From positions 62,001 through 126,000 of the forward strand of contig NZ_JARXWG010000003.1 in the NCBI RefSeq assembly GCF_029893105.1: 64,000 bases of DNA, read 5' to 3'. This document shows, in pieces, positions 8,567 through 17,112 of this stretch. The notes under the pieces are model-generated. The model worked only from the letters and a program-made list of their open reading frames with translations. It ran no database searches and was not told the DNA's origin. This stretch comes from Parabacteroides sp. PF5-9 (GTDB taxonomy: Bacteria > Bacteroidota > Bacteroidia > Bacteroidales > Tannerellaceae). Every line of letters starts with the position of its first letter. The first letter of the stretch is position 1. The translations under genes and the position numbers were made by a program.

Positions 8567-9559
8567 TTAATCCTTCCCAAAAAACGCATCAAACGCATGC
8601 GCAGATGGCTGGAAATCGATCTGTTTGGTAAACGCACACGACTCACGCGCACCGTGTTCACGGTCCATCGCACTGTCTTCCCACTCGATTGAGAGCGGTC
8701 CCTGGTAGCCGATGCTGTTCAGTGCGCGGATAATCTCTTCGAAATTGATTTTTCCTCGTCCGACGCTCCGGAAGTTCCAGTAACGGCGTGGATCGCCGAA
8801 GGGGACGTGTCCGCCGAATACACCTACCTGCCGGGGGGTGTCGCTCCAGTAAACATCTTTCATATGTACATGGAAGATACGGTCGGGGAACTGATAGATG
8901 AAATCGACGTAATCGACACCCTGGTACCCCATATGGCTGGGGTCGTAGTTGAATCCGAAAGCGGGGTGGTTGCCGACCGCTTCGAGCGCTCGCCGGGCTG
9001 TGACGGTATCGAAAGCGATCTCGGTAGGGTGTACTTCGAGTGCAAAGCGGACACCCAGTTTCTGGTATTCGTCGAGGATAGGGGTAAAGCGTCGGGCGAA
9101 ATCGCGGAAGCCGTCTTCAATCATACGTTCGGTTACCGGTGGAAAGGAGTATAATAACGGCCAGATCGCACTTCCGGTGAAGCCCACAACGGTATCGACA
9201 CCCAATGCCTTGGCGGCATGGCCGGTACGGATCATCTCTTCGGTGGCTCGGCGGTGGACACCTTCGGGATCACCGTCTCCCCAGACGTGTTCGGGCAGGA
9301 TACTTTTGTGGCGCCCATCGATCGTGTCGCAAACGGCCTGGCCTACCAGGTGGCTCGAGATGGTGTGTAATTGCATACCGTGGTTCGCTAACAATGTTTT
9401 GATCCCTTGGTAATAGGTGGGATCGGTCTGACGAACGTCGAGGTGATCGGGTAGACCGATCTCAATGCCGTCGTAACCAAATGCTTTCGCTTTCTGACAA
9501 ACTGTTTCCAGTGATAAATCTCCCCACTGGAGGGAATACAAAGTAACGGGACGTGCCAT
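8567..9559 (-). CDS. Sugar phosphate isomerase/epimerase family protein (AP endonuclease 2 TIM barrel)
   Basis: The 330-residue protein shows the xylose-isomerase-like TIM-barrel pattern: [11 protein letters not shown] at the N-terminus, [11 protein letters not shown] with a candidate metal-binding Glu, [12 protein letters not shown] with Asp and His, IFHVHMKD with His, and LSIEWEDS near the end with the last Glu. These positions coordinate a divalent metal in IolE and related epimerases. There is no signal peptide, so it is probably cytoplasmic. The substrate cannot be read from the sequence. No sugar catabolic genes sit beside it; its neighbours are a surface protein and a fimbrillin-like lipoprotein, so the pathway stays open. 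The coding GC is higher than in the DUF6383 gene next door. Confidence 0.88.
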   Translation of the reverse strand: MARPVTLYSLQWGDLSLETVCQKAKAFGYDGIEIGLPDHLDVRQTDPTYYQGIKTLLANHGMQLHTISSHLVGQAVCDTIDGRHKSILPEHVWGDGDPEGVHRRATEEMIRTGHAAKALGVDTVVGFTGSAIWPLLYSFPPVTERMIEDGFRDFARRFTPILDEYQKLGVRFALEVHPTEIAFDTVTARRALEAVGNHPAFGFNYDPSHMGYQGVDYVDFIYQFPDRIFHVHMKDVYWSDTPRQVGVFGGHVPFGDPRRYWNFRSVGRGKINFEEIIRALNSIGYQGPLSIEWEDSAMDREHGARESCAFTKQIDFQPSAHAFDAFFGKD

Positions 9560-9810
9560 TTTTTCAAGGTATTAATGTGAATAAATAGGGGATTATTCCT
9601 CTTTTTCTGCTTTTTCGATCTTTCTTCATTCCTTTTTTTCTTATTTCTATCTTTCTTCTTCGGAATTCTTTCTCCAAATCTACTAAAATTCAACTTCTTC
9701 CTCCTGTTTTGCGGACTTAATATTTTTTAATTAGGGAAAGAATTGCTTTTTTTATAGAAGATAGAACTTCCATCTTCTTTAAAATAATTACTAACCAATA
9801 AATATAGACT

Positions 9811-10743
9811 ATGAAAAGATTGTTTTTAGGCGTTTTAATCGCTGTTGTCTGTTTTTCTTCTTGTATGTATTCCGAGCCGGATCGTGTCGTTATTCCGGAT
9901 AAATCCAGCACGTTGCAATGGCGTCTGTTGTTGGATGAGACATTACTCCCTTTTGGGGATACGCGGGTGATGCCACCCTGTTTGATCAATGAGCCGCAGG
10001 TGAAGGGTGGTGGAGGGGAGGAGTTGGAGTTGACCGACCTCTGTCAGACGATCGAATACCTGGTGTTTGATCTGGATGATGCCTACCGGAAAGTGAAACA
10101 TAAGGTATATGAACCGGAAGATGAAGATTTTGGGATTGTCTACGACTCTCTGCCGGCTGGGAATTATCAGTTTGTACTGATGGCTCACAAAGCGGAAGCG
10201 TCGGAAGTTATCGGGCAGGTGATGACTTTCGGACAGTTGTCGGATACCTTCTATCATACTTTTACTGAGGAGATCAGCGTGGGTGAGGAGGTGATTGTGG
10301 AGAAAGTCTTGTCGCGCATTGTCGGGATGATCGAGTTTGTGTCGACGGATCAGGTGCCGGTCGGGGCGGAACAGTTGGTGATCGATATCACCGATTATCC
10401 CTGTGGGCTGGATCTGTTGACCGGATATGGTATCCCTTCGGAAGAGGTGGTGCGTAAAACATTTCTCTTCGATCCGGAGGATATCGGACAATCGGGGCAT
10501 ACACACGGTTTTTATGCCTTTGTTCCTGAAGAGGGAGCGGGGATGGGACTCGTATTGCGCACGCAGAAAGCCGGAGATGTTGTTATGAATGAACGGACGG
10601 TAACCGATGTCCTGCCTGTTGCCAACCGCATCCGCCGATATACCGGCCGCTTGTATACCGCCTCCGATTCGGAAGAGACCTTCGAAATTACCATAGCCGA
10701 CAACGGTGCGTGGGGTGAACCGATCGAGGAGAATTTGGAGTAA
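9811..10743 (+). CDS. FimB/Mfa2-family lipoprotein (fimbrial anchor-like)
   Basis: The 310-residue protein carries a lipoprotein signal peptide ending in FSSC (Cys18). The body fits the FimB/Mfa2 family: an early FDLDDAYRKV segment, then LPAGNYQFVLMAHKAE, a beta-rich middle (ILSRIVGMIEF type strands) and a late GRLYTA..EETFEITI segment. In Porphyromonas, FimB and Mfa2 anchor and regulate fimbriae at the outer membrane. A similar role here is inference, and no major fimbrillin or Mfa1-like partner gene is adjacent. It stands between the isomerase-like gene (divergent) and argS (same strand, 56 bp to the argS ATG). A promoter was not clearly found in the 250-bp upstream gap, which is AT-rich. 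Confidence 0.75.
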   Translation: MKRLFLGVLIAVVCFSSCMYSEPDRVVIPDKSSTLQWRLLLDETLLPFGDTRVMPPCLINEPQVKGGGGEELELTDLCQTIEYLVFDLDDAYRKVKHKVYEPEDEDFGIVYDSLPAGNYQFVLMAHKAEASEVIGQVMTFGQLSDTFYHTFTEEISVGEEVIVEKVLSRIVGMIEFVSTDQVPVGAEQLVIDITDYPCGLDLLTGYGIPSEEVVRKTFLFDPEDIGQSGHTHGFYAFVPEEGAGMGLVLRTQKAGDVVMNERTVTDVLPVANRIRRYTGRLYTASDSEETFEITIADNGAWGEPIEENLE

Positions 10744-10770
10744 TCATTCACCATTCACCATTATTTTACG

Positions 10771-10778
10771 TATTTTTG
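10771..10778 (+). promoter_or_regulatory. -7 promoter box of argS
   Basis: TATTTTTG fits TAnnTTTG. Its TTG could be taken as a start codon for argS (10776), but that TTG is within the promoter, so translation should start at the ATG at 10800 or 10803. Confidence 0.65.
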
Positions 10779-10799
10779 CGGACAAAACAGCTATACGTT

Positions 10800-12596
10800 A
10801 TGATGGGGATAGAACAACAGCTTATCGCAGCGATACAAGCCGGACTGCAGACGCTTTATGGAGCAGCGGTCGAGGCCGATCAGATACAGTTGCAAACGAC
10901 AAAAAAAGAGTTTAAGGGGCACCTGACATTGGTGGTCTTTCCGTTTTTGCGGATCTCGAAAAAGTCGCCGGAGCAGACGGCTCAGGAGATTGGAGAGTAT
11001 CTGCAGACTCAGGCACCGGCCGTTGCGGGATTTAATGTCATAAAGGGTTTTCTGAACCTGACGGTGGCATGCTCTGAATGGGTCGCACTGTTGAATGAGA
11101 TCCATCTGCAGGAACAGTATGGTATAACTGCAACGACAGACGAATCGCCGTTGGTGATGGTCGAATACTCCTCGCCGAATACGAATAAACCGCTTCACCT
11201 GGGGCATATCCGTAATAACCTGTTGGGCTATAGCCTGGCTGAGATCCTGAAAGCGAACGGTAATAAGGTGGTGAAAACCAATATCGTGAATGATCGTGGT
11301 ATCCATATCTGTAAATCGATGCTTGCCTGGCAGAAATGGGGCAACGGAGCGACGCCCGAATCGACCGGAAAGAAAGGTGATCATCTGGTCGGGGATTTTT
11401 ATGTGTTGTTCGACAAGCAGTATAAAGAGGAGTTGAAAACACTTGAAGCGACAGGGTTAACCAAAGAAGAGGCGGAAAAACAGTCTGTCTTGATGGCTGA
11501 AGCGCGGGAGATGCTCCGCCAATGGGAAGCGGGAGATACGGCGATTTATGCGTTGTGGGAGATGATGAACGGCTGGGTGTATGGTGGATTTGACGAGACT
11601 TACAAACAGATGGGTGTCGATTTTGATAAGATTTATTATGAATCACAAACCTATCTGGAAGGGAAAGAGACAGTCTTGGAAGGATTGGAAAAGGGTGTTT
11701 TTTATCGGCGCGATGATGGTTCGGTCTGGGCCGACCTGACCGGAGACGGCTTGGATGAGAAGCTGTTGTTACGGGCTGATGGTACGTCGGTCTATATGAC
11801 ACAGGACATCGGAACGGCCAAATTGCGCTTTGACGATTATCCGATCGATAAAATGGTCTATGTCGTGGGGAATGAACAGAATTACCATTTTCAGGTATTG
11901 TCTATTCTACTGGATAAATTGGGCTTTGCTTTCGGAAAAGGATTGGTGCATTTCTCTTATGGTATGGTGGAACTGCCTGAAGGAAAGATGAAAAGCCGTG
12001 AAGGGACTGTGGTGGATGCCGATGACCTGATGGTCGAAATGATCGGTACTGCCCGTGAGATCTCGCAGGAGCTGGGCAAGCTGGATGAACTGACCCCGGA
12101 AGAGGCTGAACAGATTGTCCGTATGGTAGGGCTTGGTTCACTGAAATATTTTATCCTGAAGGTCGACCCTCGTAAGAATATGACTTTTAACCCGAAAGAA
12201 TCGATCGATTTTAACGGGAATACGGGACCTTTTATCCAGTATGCCTACGCACGTATCTGTTCGGTATTGCGTAGAGCAGCCAGTCAGGGGATTGTTTTGC
12301 CGGAGCGTTTGCCGACCTCCTTGCTACTGTCGGAAAAAGAAGAACACCTGATTCAGCTGATTGCCGCATATGCGGTGACCGTCAAAGAAGCCGGAACGGA
12401 GTATAGTCCGGCGTATATAGCCAATTACATCTATGAACTGGTGAAAGAATACAATCAGTTTTATCACGATTACTCCATTCTGCGCGAAACAGATACCGAA
12501 TTGCGCGATTTCCGTCTTGTCTTATCGGCAAATGTGGCGAAGATTATCCGCTCGGGCATGGCGCTATTGGGGATAGAAGTACCGGAAAGAATGTAA
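10800..12596 (+). CDS. argS: Arginyl-tRNA synthetase
   Basis: The protein is a class I synthetase that charges tRNA-Arg. The N-terminal additional domain (residues 1-110) is followed by the HIGH motif as HLGH in KPLHLGHIRNN near residue 132. The KMSKS equivalent GKMKSREGT lies near residue 395. The C-terminal DALR anticodon-binding domain ends in LLGIEVPERM. The length, 598 residues from the chosen start, is normal for the family. The ATG pair at 10800/10803 is preferred because the longer TTG frame begins inside the -7 box. It is followed by a 76-bp convergent gap with trpS, filled with direct-repeat words (ATTAATGGTGAATG). Confidence 0.97.
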   Translation: MMGIEQQLIAAIQAGLQTLYGAAVEADQIQLQTTKKEFKGHLTLVVFPFLRISKKSPEQTAQEIGEYLQTQAPAVAGFNVIKGFLNLTVACSEWVALLNEIHLQEQYGITATTDESPLVMVEYSSPNTNKPLHLGHIRNNLLGYSLAEILKANGNKVVKTNIVNDRGIHICKSMLAWQKWGNGATPESTGKKGDHLVGDFYVLFDKQYKEELKTLEATGLTKEEAEKQSVLMAEAREMLRQWEAGDTAIYALWEMMNGWVYGGFDETYKQMGVDFDKIYYESQTYLEGKETVLEGLEKGVFYRRDDGSVWADLTGDGLDEKLLLRADGTSVYMTQDIGTAKLRFDDYPIDKMVYVVGNEQNYHFQVLSILLDKLGFAFGKGLVHFSYGMVELPEGKMKSREGTVVDADDLMVEMIGTAREISQELGKLDELTPEEAEQIVRMVGLGSLKYFILKVDPRKNMTFNPKESIDFNGNTGPFIQYAYARICSVLRRAASQGIVLPERLPTSLLLSEKEEHLIQLIAAYAVTVKEAGTEYSPAYIANYIYELVKEYNQFYHDYSILRETDTELRDFRLVLSANVAKIIRSGMALLGIEVPERM

Positions 12597-12672
12597 ATAT
12601 AATTAATGATTAATGGTGAATGATTAATGGCTAAAGGAATTAGAAGTCCCAATTAATCTTCACCATTCACCT

Positions 12673-13665
12673 TTAATAATCGGATTTAAATCCGATGATT
12701 TCCCGCACGTCTCTCAGTGTTTTGGAGGCGTTTTCACGGGCTTTTTCGGCACCCAATAGAGAGACTTTCTGCAGGTGCTCTTCGTCTTTTAGGAGTTCGA
12801 GGATACGTTCGCGGATAGGTGCACAGAAAAGGTTGATATCTTCCGCCAGTTGTTTCTTCATATCTCCATACCGGATCTGACAGGTATTATACAACTCATT
12901 GAAATGGTCGTAAGTCGATTTGTCGGAGACAATCTCCATCATGGTAAACAGATTGGCGATCGGTTCGGGCTTTTCGGCATTGGGCTCGGTAGGTCCTGAA
13001 TCGGTGACTGCACGCATCACTTTCTTTTTGATCGTCTTCTCGTCGTCAATGAGGTAAATGGCGTTTCCTTCGCTTTTCCCCATTTTGCCTGAACCGTCCA
13101 AGCCGGGGATTTTTACCGCTTTATCGGAGAAGGAATAGGAGGCGGGTTCCGGGAAATAGTCGACCCCATAGATCTGGTTGAAACGGCGTGCGAATTTACG
13201 TGCCATCTCCATATTCTGTTCTTGGTCTTTTCCTACCGGCACTTTGGCGGCTCGGTGAATGATGATATCTGCTGCCATCAGACAGGGATAGGTCAGTAGT
13301 CCGGCATTGACATTGTCGGGTTGTGAGCGCACTTTATCCTTAAATGAGGTGACCCGTTCCAGTTCACCCAGATAAGCATTCATATTGAGGTAGAGGTAAA
13401 GTTCTGCTACTTCGCGCACATCGCTTTGTACATAGATCGTTGCCTTCTCGGGATCGATGCCGCAGGCCAGATATTCGGCCAGAATAGTCTTGACACTGTT
13501 ACGGATATTTTCGGGATGGGGATGGGTCGTCAGCGAGTGCCAGTCGGCAATGAAAAAATAACAATTGTATTCGTATTGCATTTGTACAAAACTTTTTACC
13601 GCACCGAAATAATTACCCAGGTGCAGATTGCCGGTTGGGCGTATACCGCTTAATACTGTTTCCAT
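12673..13665 (-). CDS. trpS: Tryptophanyl-tRNA synthetase
   Basis: This is a 330-residue class I synthetase. GNLHLGNYFGAV near residue 12 is the HIGH-type motif and GKMGKSEGN near residue 195 is the KMSKS motif. PVGKDQEQNMEMAR between them is typical of bacterial TrpRS. It charges tRNA-Trp in the cytoplasm; a tRNA-Trp gene lies at 48889-48961 in this window. The gene is convergent with argS and divergent from the TonB receptor gene. A clear -7 box lies 32 bp upstream of the start. The start at 13665 (METVLSGIRPTG) is firm because the IRPTG segment is the conserved N-terminus. Confidence 0.97.
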   Translation of the reverse strand: METVLSGIRPTGNLHLGNYFGAVKSFVQMQYEYNCYFFIADWHSLTTHPHPENIRNSVKTILAEYLACGIDPEKATIYVQSDVREVAELYLYLNMNAYLGELERVTSFKDKVRSQPDNVNAGLLTYPCLMAADIIIHRAAKVPVGKDQEQNMEMARKFARRFNQIYGVDYFPEPASYSFSDKAVKIPGLDGSGKMGKSEGNAIYLIDDEKTIKKKVMRAVTDSGPTEPNAEKPEPIANLFTMMEIVSDKSTYDHFNELYNTCQIRYGDMKKQLAEDINLFCAPIRERILELLKDEEHLQKVSLLGAEKARENASKTLRDVREIIGFKSDY

Positions 13666-13696
13666 CTTTCTTTTAAAATTTATTCACAAGTGGGCG

Positions 13697-13704
13697 CAAA
13701 GATA
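13697..13704 (-). promoter_or_regulatory. -7 promoter box of trpS
   Basis: TATCTTTG on the minus strand, 32 bp upstream of the trpS ATG. A similar but weaker box (CATCTTTG, 13719-13726) points the other way toward the TonB receptor gene, so the divergent promoters nearly overlap. Confidence 0.6.
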
Positions 13705-13761
13705 CAAAATATATTCCCATCTTTGCGGCGACAAAAACATTTATTATCAAATACAAGCTCC

Positions 13762-16098
13762 ATGATTTCGAACCGATTATTACTCTTAATGTTCGGCTTA
13801 TTATTCGTCACTATTCACCTTCTTGCCCAGGAAAAACGATTTACTATCAGTGGAAGTATCAAAGATCAAAGTAACGGCGAAGACCTGATCGGCGCAAGTA
13901 TCCTTGTGAAAGGTAGCCGTACCGGTGTGGTGACCAATGCGTATGGACTGTACTCCCTGAATCTTCCTTCCGGAAGATATACCCTGATCTATTCGTATAT
14001 CGGTTATGGCTCGAAAGAGGTGGCAGTAGACCTGTATGCAGATACGCGTCAGCATGTGCAGTTGGCACTTGCCAGCAAGGCGTTGTCGGAGGTGGTTGTG
14101 TCGGCGGAAGGGCGAAATGCGAATGTTTCCAAAATAGAGATGAGCACGGAGAAGTTGTCTGTGAAAACCATCAAGGCAATCCCTGCTTTGATGGGTGAGG
14201 TCGATGTGATCAAGGCGATTCAGTTGTTGCCGGGTGTACAGTCTACCTCGGAAGGCTCATCGGGTTTCAGCGTCCGGGGAGGGGGACACGATCAGAACTT
14301 GATTCTGTTGGATGAAGCGACGGTATATAACGCCTCTCACCTGATGGGGTTCTTTTCGGTGTTTAATAACGATGCGATCAAAGAAGTGACTTTATATAAA
14401 GGGGATATCCCGGCAACTTTTGGCGGACGTTTGTCGTCGTTACTGGATATCCGCTCGAAAGACGGGAATAATCAACAGTTCTCGGGCGCAGGAGGGATTG
14501 GGTTAATCTCCAGCCGGTTGACATTGGAAGGTCCTATCGGCAGTGACAAAGCTTCTTTTCTGATTTCCGGCCGGCGTACTTATGCCGATCTTTTCTTGAA
14601 ATTAGCCTCTGATAAAGACATCCGTGATTCGGGATTGTATTTCTATGATATGAATGCCAAGTTGAATTTTCGGATCAATGACAATAACCGCATTTACCTG
14701 GCGGGTTATTTAGGGGAAGACCGTTTCTCGACCCGTTTTGCCGGAATGAATTTTGGAAATAAAGCATTAACGCTCCGATGGAATCATATTTTTTCGCCAA
14801 AATTATTTTCCAATTTCTCCCTGGTTTCCAGTATCTATGACTACTACCTAAAGCTTGATCTGAATTCTCAGATCCGGCAGGACTGGAAATCTCAGATGCA
14901 GGATTACGGTTTTAAAATGGATTTCTCTTATCATCCGCATCCGGCACATACGTTGAAGTTTGGTATTAATAGCATGTATCATAATTTTATTCCGGGAAAA
15001 GGGGGAGGATTGGGTGAAGAAGCCGTAGTAGAACGTTTCAGTATGCCGCGACAATATGCGTTGGAAAGTGCAGTCTATCTTTCGAACGAATCTTCAATCG
15101 GTGATAAACTGAAACTAAAATACGGCCTCCGTTTTTCGCTTTTTCAGAATATAACGAATGGGGAGGAACTTGATTTTCTGGAGGATTATGAGGTCGCTTA
15201 TACCAAAAACTATGACAAAGGGAAAATCTATCATCATCAGTCGCAGTTTGAACCTCGTTTGGGTGCGGTTTTTATGTTTAATGACGAAAACTCCGTTAAA
15301 GCGAGTTATTCGCGGACGGCACAATATATCCAGCTGGCTTCCAATTCGGCATCAGGTTCTCCTTTGGATATCTGGTTTCAGGCTTCTCAGAATGTAAAAC
15401 CGCAGTTATGCGACCAGTTTGCTTTCGGATATTTCCGTAATTTCGCGGATAATGGGTATGAAGCCTCTGCAGAGGTCTATTATAAAGATATGCAGAACGT
15501 GATCGATTTTAAAGATCATGCGGAGTTGATGGGTAATGAGGATCTGGAGCATGAGGTACGTTTCGGGAAAGGGTATGCGTATGGATTGGAATTGATGTTA
15601 CGGAAAAACAGCGGACCGTTGACCGGATGGGTGAGTTATACCTTATCGAAAAGCCGGCGAAAAGCGGATGATATCAATGAAGGTGCGTGGTACCGTTCGC
15701 CTTATGATAAACCGCATAACATCTCTGTTGTAGCGACATATGAACTTTCGCGCAAATGGTCGGTCTCTGCCAACTGGGTCTATTCGACAGGAATGCCGGT
15801 GACTTACCCGACGGGTCGTTACCAGATAGAGGATAATTATGTACCGATCTACTCCGGCAGGAATGAATACCGTTATCCGGACTATCATCGGTTGGATCTA
15901 TCGGCCACCTTACAACTGTCGAAACCGGGGAAACGTTTCAGGAATGAGTTGAACTTTTCATTGTATAATGCCTACGGTCGAAAGAATCCCTGGACAATTT
16001 CTTTTATGGAGGATGAAGATCAACCGGGGGTGATGTATGGTGAAATGGTCTATCTCTTTTCTTTTATACCGTCGATCACCTGGAATTTTAATTTTTAA
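13762..16098 (+). CDS. TonB-dependent outer-membrane receptor with N-terminal carboxypeptidase-like domain
   Basis: The start at 13762 (MISNRLLLLMFGLLFVTIHLLAQ) gives a proper signal peptide and 778 residues; a longer GTG frame from 13690 would place it behind 24 non-signal residues. Residues ~22-100 are a CarboxypepD_reg-like beta sandwich (GSIKDQSNGEDLIGASILVKG, GLYSLNLPSGRYTLIYSYIGY). The plug follows (GEVDVIKAIQLLPGVQSTSEG, FSVRGGGHDQNLILLDEA). The rest is a 22-strand-type barrel ending in an aromatic residue (SITWNFNF), as outer-membrane proteins do. It imports an unknown ligand using TonB energy. The downstream DUF4249 lipoprotein gene begins 11 bp later and is surely cotranscribed. This receptor/DUF4249 pairing is common in Bacteroidetes and distinct from SusC/SusD. 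Confidence 0.92.
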   Translation: MISNRLLLLMFGLLFVTIHLLAQEKRFTISGSIKDQSNGEDLIGASILVKGSRTGVVTNAYGLYSLNLPSGRYTLIYSYIGYGSKEVAVDLYADTRQHVQLALASKALSEVVVSAEGRNANVSKIEMSTEKLSVKTIKAIPALMGEVDVIKAIQLLPGVQSTSEGSSGFSVRGGGHDQNLILLDEATVYNASHLMGFFSVFNNDAIKEVTLYKGDIPATFGGRLSSLLDIRSKDGNNQQFSGAGGIGLISSRLTLEGPIGSDKASFLISGRRTYADLFLKLASDKDIRDSGLYFYDMNAKLNFRINDNNRIYLAGYLGEDRFSTRFAGMNFGNKALTLRWNHIFSPKLFSNFSLVSSIYDYYLKLDLNSQIRQDWKSQMQDYGFKMDFSYHPHPAHTLKFGINSMYHNFIPGKGGGLGEEAVVERFSMPRQYALESAVYLSNESSIGDKLKLKYGLRFSLFQNITNGEELDFLEDYEVAYTKNYDKGKIYHHQSQFEPRLGAVFMFNDENSVKASYSRTAQYIQLASNSASGSPLDIWFQASQNVKPQLCDQFAFGYFRNFADNGYEASAEVYYKDMQNVIDFKDHAELMGNEDLEHEVRFGKGYAYGLELMLRKNSGPLTGWVSYTLSKSRRKADDINEGAWYRSPYDKPHNISVVATYELSRKWSVSANWVYSTGMPVTYPTGRYQIEDNYVPIYSGRNEYRYPDYHRLDLSATLQLSKPGKRFRNELNFSLYNAYGRKNPWTISFMEDEDQPGVMYGEMVYLFSFIPSITWNFNF

Positions 16099-16109
16099 AC
16101 CGAAGCGCC

Positions 16110-17009
16110 ATGAAATTGAAACAAACCTATTGGAAAAATAGTCTGGTCGTACTGTTCGTTTGTCTGTTTATCGTACTTTTCTCGTGTACCGAACGTATTC
16201 AGATCACCACGGAAGATGCTCCTGAACATCTGGTGATTTATGGGTATATCACCAATGAAACGATGGCTCATTCCGTTCGGATCACCCGTTCGACCGGTTA
16301 TTTCTCGCCGAATACTCCGGCAGGGGTGAGCGGTGCGGTAGTGCAGATCACGACAGGTAAAGAGGTTTTTAAGCTGACTGAAAATAAAAAAGATCCGGGT
16401 TTGTATGAGACTAAACCGGATGTGACTGGAGTCGCCGGAAAAGAATATGTATTATCTGTTTCTGTCGATGTTGATGGAGACGGGGTGAAGGAAGAGTTTG
16501 AGGCGACAGACTGTATGCCTTATCCGGCGGAGATCGATTCGATCAAGTTGCGTGAGTCGGTGGCCATTGACGATCACCTGGAGGTTCAGCTTTACGGAAG
16601 AGTACCCAAAGAGAATAAAAACAGCTATTTTAGTTTTCATGCGTATCGCAATGGGGCGTTGGTCAACGATTCGTTAACCGGCTTTTTTATCATGGATGAT
16701 GAACACCTGGTGAAAACGGAATTTTTCGGGCTTCCCTGCTTCTATCTGGATCAGGACGATGATGTGAGTAAACTCAATCCGGGCGATTATATCACATTAC
16801 GTGTAGATATACTGACCAAAGCGTATGCCGATTTTCTAAATAGAGCGCAAATGCAAGTCTACGGATCGAATCCGATTTTCAGCGGACCTCCGGCTAATGT
16901 GGAATCGAATATCCGTAGCGTGCGTAATACCAACAAGATACCGATAGTCGGGTTCTTCGGTGCTTTTTCAGGTAAATTGAAGAGTGCGGTGTATGAGTTG
17001 GAGAAATAA
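16110..17009 (+). CDS. DUF4249 lipoprotein, partner of the TonB receptor
   Basis: The 299-residue protein has a lipoprotein signal (VCLFIVLFSC, lipid Cys near residue 26). A beta-sandwich-like DUF4249 domain follows: HLVIYGYITNE, then GAVVQITTGKEVFKL, YVLSVSVDVDGDG, and a C-terminal segment with VESNIRSVRN and GFFGAFS. Such proteins are found directly after TonB receptors with carboxypeptidase-like domains and are presumed surface lipoproteins assisting uptake. The exact function is unknown. It is translated 11 bp after the receptor stop. The 100-bp convergent gap to carB holds no strong terminator that I could confirm. Confidence 0.85.
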   Translation: MKLKQTYWKNSLVVLFVCLFIVLFSCTERIQITTEDAPEHLVIYGYITNETMAHSVRITRSTGYFSPNTPAGVSGAVVQITTGKEVFKLTENKKDPGLYETKPDVTGVAGKEYVLSVSVDVDGDGVKEEFEATDCMPYPAEIDSIKLRESVAIDDHLEVQLYGRVPKENKNSYFSFHAYRNGALVNDSLTGFFIMDDEHLVKTEFFGLPCFYLDQDDDVSKLNPGDYITLRVDILTKAYADFLNRAQMQVYGSNPIFSGPPANVESNIRSVRNTNKIPIVGFFGAFSGKLKSAVYELEK

Positions 17010-17112
17010 TACAGTATCTCAAAAAAACAAAGTAGTTAAGTAGAAAAACAAATTGTTCTTACTACTTAACTTCTAATAAATGTCGAGTATAAACTACTCA
17101 GACTATCTTCTC

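Noticed and set aside
10776-10799. TTG start for argS
   Set aside because: This TTG is part of the -7 box TATTTTTG, so it would not be in the mRNA.
11038-11802. 254-codon frame antisense to argS
   Set aside because: A shadow of a well-supported synthetase gene; its composition (Ser, Pro, Arg rich) is typical of an opposite-strand artefact.
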